8,075 nt of DNA from the NCBI GenBank assembly GCA_031255395.1, contig JAIRSQ010000057.1, positions 1 through 8,075 of the forward strand, read 5' to 3'. Both the position numbers and the translations under genes were made by a program. Positions within the stretch are counted from its first letter, which is position 1; every line of letters starts with the position of its first letter. Positions 5,756 to 8,075 of this stretch are shown here, one piece after another. The notes under the pieces were generated by a model, which had not been told where the DNA came from, did no database searches, and worked only from the letters and a program-made list of their open reading frames with translations. Origin of the DNA: Spirochaetaceae bacterium. GTDB taxonomy: Bacteria; Spirochaetota; Spirochaetia; Treponematales; Breznakiellaceae.

Positions 5756-5795
5756 ATTCGCGCCGCCCTAGTGCCGTGACGCCGGTCGCGCGAAT
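5756..5795 (-). promoter_or_regulatory. Candidate S6:S18-responsive leader hairpin upstream of rpsF
   Basis: ATTCGCGC (5756-5763) and GCGCGAAT (5788-5795) are a perfect 8-bp inverted repeat with a 24-nt centre. In the minus-strand RNA the centre contains a CCG that can pair with a downstream CGG (small 6-nt loop) plus an unpaired 3' side. The hairpin ends 13 nt before the rpsF Shine-Dalgarno and begins a few bases after the predicted transcription start, so it would form most of the approximately 70-nt leader. An S6:S18-binding motif with a conserved CCG is known in rpsF leaders of many bacteria. The hairpin is seen directly; its identity as that motif is inferred from position and the CCG. 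Confidence 0.45.
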
Positions 5796-5809
5796 AAGGG
5801 GATTTTTGT

Positions 5810-5838
5810 ATGCTACCCGTTTCGTTTCCCGTCGTCAA
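5810..5838 (-). promoter_or_regulatory. Promoter of the rpsF-ssb-rpsR-rplI-dnaB operon
   Basis: On the minus strand TTGACG (5838-5833, 5 of 6 matches to the -35 box) is followed after exactly 17 nt by TAGCAT (5815-5810, 4 of 6 matches to the -10 box). Transcription would start near the A at 5803, giving a leader of about 71 nt before the rpsF ATG at 5731. This is the best sigma70-type promoter in the divergent intergenic region. Confidence 0.6.
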
Positions 5839-5903
5839 GCGCCTACCGGCGAGCGCGCCGCTACGCGGCTACCCAAAACCTGCCGGCGGGAAACGGCGGG
5901 TAG
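5813..5903. repeat. Long imperfect inverted repeat between rpsF and the U32 gene
   Basis: Bases 5813-5819 pair with 5897-5903 (7 bp) and 5825-5834 pair with 5884-5893 (10 bp including one G-T wobble), separated by a small asymmetric internal loop. The 49-nt centre contains its own hairpin, GCCGC-TAC-GCGGC (5857-5869). The left arm overlaps the spacer and -10 of the rpsF promoter. The whole structure lies upstream of the U32 start codon. It could be a dispersed palindromic repeat or a regulatory cruciform. I cannot tell which from one copy. Confidence 0.5.
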
Positions 5904-5920
5904 TGGAAGACGGGGCAAAC

Positions 5921-5929
5921 TGATAGAAT
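5921..5929 (+). promoter_or_regulatory. Possible extended -10 promoter element for the U32 gene
   Basis: TGATAGAAT fits an extended -10 (TG, one base, then TAGAAT with 5 of 6 matches), 11 nt before the ATG at 5941. No -35 box is seen at the right distance. A start near 5936 would leave only about 5 nt of leader, which fits the lack of a clear Shine-Dalgarno. Confidence 0.35.
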
Positions 5930-5940
5930 GGGCGGCAGTC

Positions 5941-8043
5941 ATGAGAAAACCGGAATTACTGGCTCCGGCGGGCAGCGTTGAGGCGCTTAACGCTGCGGCG
6001 GACGGCGGCGCGGACGCCGTATATCTTGGATTGAAGGCGTTCAACGCCAGGATGAGGAGCGCGAATTTTACCTTCGCTCAGTTCGAGGGCGCGGCGCGGG
6101 GTCTGCATCGTTGCGGGCGACGGGTTTATGTCGCGCTGAACACGGTTTTCGAGCAGCGGGAAGCCGACCGGATGTACCAGACGCTGAAGTATCTGGCCGA
6201 TTCGCCTTGCGACGGGATAATCGTTCAGGATTTCGGGGTGTTAAAGATGGCGCGTTCTTGCTTCCCGTCTCTTAAAATACACGCTTCGACACAGATGAAC
6301 GCCGCCTCGTCAAAGGCGGTAAACCTGCTTTCCAAAGAAGGCGTAACGCGCGCCGTGCTTGCCCGTGAGCTTTGTTTCGAGGAACTGAAGGCGGCGCGCG
6401 AAAACACGAATATCGAGCTTGAAGTCTTTGTGCACGGAGCGCTCTGCGTCAGCGTGTCAGGGCTGTGCCTTTTTTCCAGCTACTTGGGCGGAAAATCAGC
6501 GAACAGGGGGCTGTGCACGCAGGCTTGCAGGCGGCTTTATTCTACGGACGACGATGAAAGCGGCTATTACTTTAGCCCGCGCGATTTGCAGTTGCTGGAC
6601 AGGATTCCGGATTTGATCAGGGCGGGGATAGATTCTTTTAAAATTGAAGGACGGATGAAGAGCGCCGACTATGTGGGCTGCGTCGTGCGGGCGTACCGAT
6701 TGGCGCTGGACGCGGCGCTTGAGGCGGCGCCGGATTGCGTAACGGACACTCCGGAGGCGGCGCCGTACGGGGCGGCGGAGATGTTAAAAAACGATTTTGC
6801 CCGCGAAAAAACCGTTTTTCACTTTGACGGAAGAGAAAAGGACGACGCCGGCGGATGGCTTAACCCCGACCAGGACGGCGGCACCGGCGTCAGGCTGGGC
6901 TGTATAGCCGGTACGCGTAAGAAAGACGGCGTTACCTACGCCCGAATAACGGGCGAAGCCCGCGGCGCGGACGCGCCGCGGGCAGGCGATTCTGTGCGGA
7001 TACACCGCTCTAACGATTCGGAACGCGCCGCACACAAGGTAAGGCGCGTAGAATACGGCGCTGACGGCTCATACTGGATAGACATACCAGCCGGCTTCGC
7101 TACTGGCGATAATGTTTATTTGATAAATAAAAAAGAGACGTCGCGCCGTTACCGGCCTGTCGTGCCGGAAAGCGGCAACAAACATTCAAAGCCGCCCGGT
7201 TTCGATAAAGCGCCGCCCGTAAAGATTCCGGCGGCGGATAAACGGCGGCATAAGGAATTTCCCGAAGGCTTGTACGCCTGCGTTTCAAGCATAGAGGACG
7301 CTTATATAGCGCAGTCCGTAAAACCGGCGGCGCTCGTAATCGCGGCCGGCGCAAAAACGCTAAACCGGCTTGCGAATGAAAAGAAGGCGTTGCCGTTCAA
7401 GCCCGAAAACGCCGTGCTGTCGCTGCCGCCGTACTTCGCTGAGGGGGATACGGCAGCCTACGAGGACACGCTGCCAAAACTGATAGCGGCGGGCTACACG
7501 CGTTACGAGGCCAACAATCTTGCCCATATACAGTTGCTAAAAAACAAGGACGCCGTTTTTATCTGCGGCCCGTACCTGTACACGTTCAACAGATACGCCG
7601 TTTCGTTCCTGTCCGGCTGCGGGGCGCGTTTTTTTGTTACGCCGCTCGAAAACAACCGGCAGAATCTTGAACGCGTTTTTGCGCCGGAAGAACGGGGCGG
7701 CGTCTTTATTACCGTGTTCACCTACCCAAAACTGTTCCGCATCCGCGGTTTGAACGGATTTTACGGTTTTAGCGGCTTCCGCGACAGCCGGGACGAGAGG
7801 TTTAGGCTCGTTAACGGCGGCGAGGAGTCGCTGGTCGTCCCCGAAAAACCGTTTTCTATCGTTGACAAAATCCCGTTCCTCAAGGCCGCGGGTTTCAGGC
7901 GTTTCATCGTTGACTTTAGCGGCCCGCCGTTGCGGAAACACGATTACAAAAACATGATGAAAGCCGCAAGCCTTCACGCGCCGATTGGCGGAACAGGCCG
8001 TTTTAACTGGAAGGACGGGTTTTTTACCGCAAAACAGGCGTAA
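5941..8043 (+). CDS. U32-family protein, RlhA/YdcP-like (probable Fe-S RNA hydroxylase, annotated as peptidase U32)
   Basis: This is a 700-residue protein. The N-terminal U32 domain (about 1-265) starts at PELLAPAGSVEALNAAADGGADAVYLG (4-30). It contains VQDFGVLK (95-102), IHASTQMN (113-120), the signature EVFVHGALCVSVSGLCLFSSY (161-181), NRGLCTQACR (188-197) and DSFKIEGRMKSADYVG (231-246). Cys169, Cys176, Cys192 and Cys196 give the C-x6-C...C-x3-C pattern of U32 proteins. E. coli relatives are oxygen-independent hydroxylases: RlhA (23S rRNA C2501), TrhP (tRNA U34) and UbiU/V (ubiquinone). A beta domain follows (about 316-396, with two GD turns), then a hydrophilic linker (about 400-440). A second alpha/beta region (about 441-662) contains GPYLYTFNRYAVSFLSGCGARFFVTPLE (543-570), resembling the C-terminal half of long RlhA-type proteins. 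The ATG at 5941 was chosen because the family starts at RKPELLAPAG. The exact substrate is uncertain; RlhA-type is favoured by length. It is divergent from rpsF. Confidence 0.88.
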   Translation: MRKPELLAPAGSVEALNAAADGGADAVYLGLKAFNARMRSANFTFAQFEGAARGLHRCGRRVYVALNTVFEQREADRMYQTLKYLADSPCDGIIVQDFGVLKMARSCFPSLKIHASTQMNAASSKAVNLLSKEGVTRAVLARELCFEELKAARENTNIELEVFVHGALCVSVSGLCLFSSYLGGKSANRGLCTQACRRLYSTDDDESGYYFSPRDLQLLDRIPDLIRAGIDSFKIEGRMKSADYVGCVVRAYRLALDAALEAAPDCVTDTPEAAPYGAAEMLKNDFAREKTVFHFDGREKDDAGGWLNPDQDGGTGVRLGCIAGTRKKDGVTYARITGEARGADAPRAGDSVRIHRSNDSERAAHKVRRVEYGADGSYWIDIPAGFATGDNVYLINKKETSRRYRPVVPESGNKHSKPPGFDKAPPVKIPAADKRRHKEFPEGLYACVSSIEDAYIAQSVKPAALVIAAGAKTLNRLANEKKALPFKPENAVLSLPPYFAEGDTAAYEDTLPKLIAAGYTRYEANNLAHIQLLKNKDAVFICGPYLYTFNRYAVSFLSGCGARFFVTPLENNRQNLERVFAPEERGGVFITVFTYPKLFRIRGLNGFYGFSGFRDSRDERFRLVNGGEESLVVPEKPFSIVDKIPFLKAAGFRRFIVDFSGPPLRKHDYKNMMKAASLHAPIGGTGRFNWKDGFFTAKQA

Positions 8044-8075
8044 AACCCGCGGACATGAACGGGCGGCTTGTCCTG
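8044..8075 (+). other. Short 3' flank, possible start of a downstream gene
   Basis: An ATG at 8055 opens a frame of seven codons (MNGRLVL) that runs off the right edge, 11 nt after the U32 stop. It may be the next gene on the same strand. There is no strong Shine-Dalgarno, and too little sequence to identify anything. Confidence 0.25.

Noticed and set aside
5809..5814. TATGCT on the plus strand as a -10 box for the U32 gene.
   Set aside because: There is no -35 at a suitable distance. The same bases are better explained as the -10 of the minus-strand rpsF promoter.
5776..5940. A 55-residue N-terminal extension of the U32 protein from a GTG at 5776.
   Set aside because: It would translate through the palindrome and the divergent promoter region into an Arg-rich, non-conserved sequence. 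The family starts at the ATG at 5941.
7537..7977. A 146-codon minus-strand frame inside the U32 gene.
   Set aside because: It is a composition-driven shadow of a well-supported coding region with no family resemblance.
8016..8049. Inverted repeat CGGGTTTT/AAAACCCG spanning the end of the U32 gene, considered as a terminator.
   Set aside because: The 18-nt loop and lack of a T-run after the stem make termination doubtful. It overlaps coding sequence and a possible downstream gene starts at 8055.

Overview
This 8 kb window looks like chromosomal housekeeping DNA from a spirochaete, most likely a Treponema relative. It is moderately GC-rich, which would fit the termite-gut and related treponeme lineages. 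The main evidence is the minus-strand cluster rpsF-ssb-rpsR-rplI-dnaB, a gene order I recall from Treponema and Borrelia. The lineage call is an inference from gene order and protein style. I see no mobile element, phage, CRISPR array or RNA gene.

Layout. Positions 1-354 (+) hold the C-terminal half of rsmE, a 16S rRNA m3U methyltransferase. It is translationally coupled through a 25-nt overlap and a TTG start to a divergent WecG/TagA/CpsF-family protein at 330-1154 (+). That protein runs tail-to-tail into rdgB (1126-1713, -), with a 29-nt overlap of coding ends. Upstream of rdgB, and only 5 nt away, is thrH (1719-2327, -). A short intergenic stretch (2328-2467) carries a likely leaderless thrH promoter and a nested inverted repeat. 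Next, all on the minus strand, come dnaB (2468-3832), rplI (3842-4495), rpsR (4542-4865), ssb (4898-5440) and rpsF (5450-5731), closely spaced and almost certainly one operon transcribed from the rpsF side. A 209-nt divergent intergenic region (5732-5940) holds a good sigma70-type promoter for rpsF, a leader hairpin that may be an S6:S18 autoregulatory element, and a long imperfect palindrome. The last gene, 5941-8043 (+), is a 700-residue U32-family protein with the four-cysteine cluster of the RlhA/TrhP/UbiU hydroxylases.

How the genes fit together. The central operon couples ribosome assembly (S6, S18, L9) to replication (SSB, DnaB), a classic bacterial arrangement. The flanking genes concern RNA modification (RsmE, the U32 protein), nucleotide-pool cleaning (RdgB) and serine/threonine metabolism (ThrH).

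Most of the window is conventional. I did not find a clear undescribed multi-gene system. The points worth a second look are: the glycosyltransferase-fold protein that keeps the family scaffold but appears to lack its catalytic signature residues; the candidate rpsF leader RNA; two unexplained inverted repeats in the intergenic regions; and low-complexity additions to L9 (acidic hexapeptide repeats), S18 (charged Arg/Gly/Asp N-terminus) and SSB (Tyr-Ser-Gly linker).
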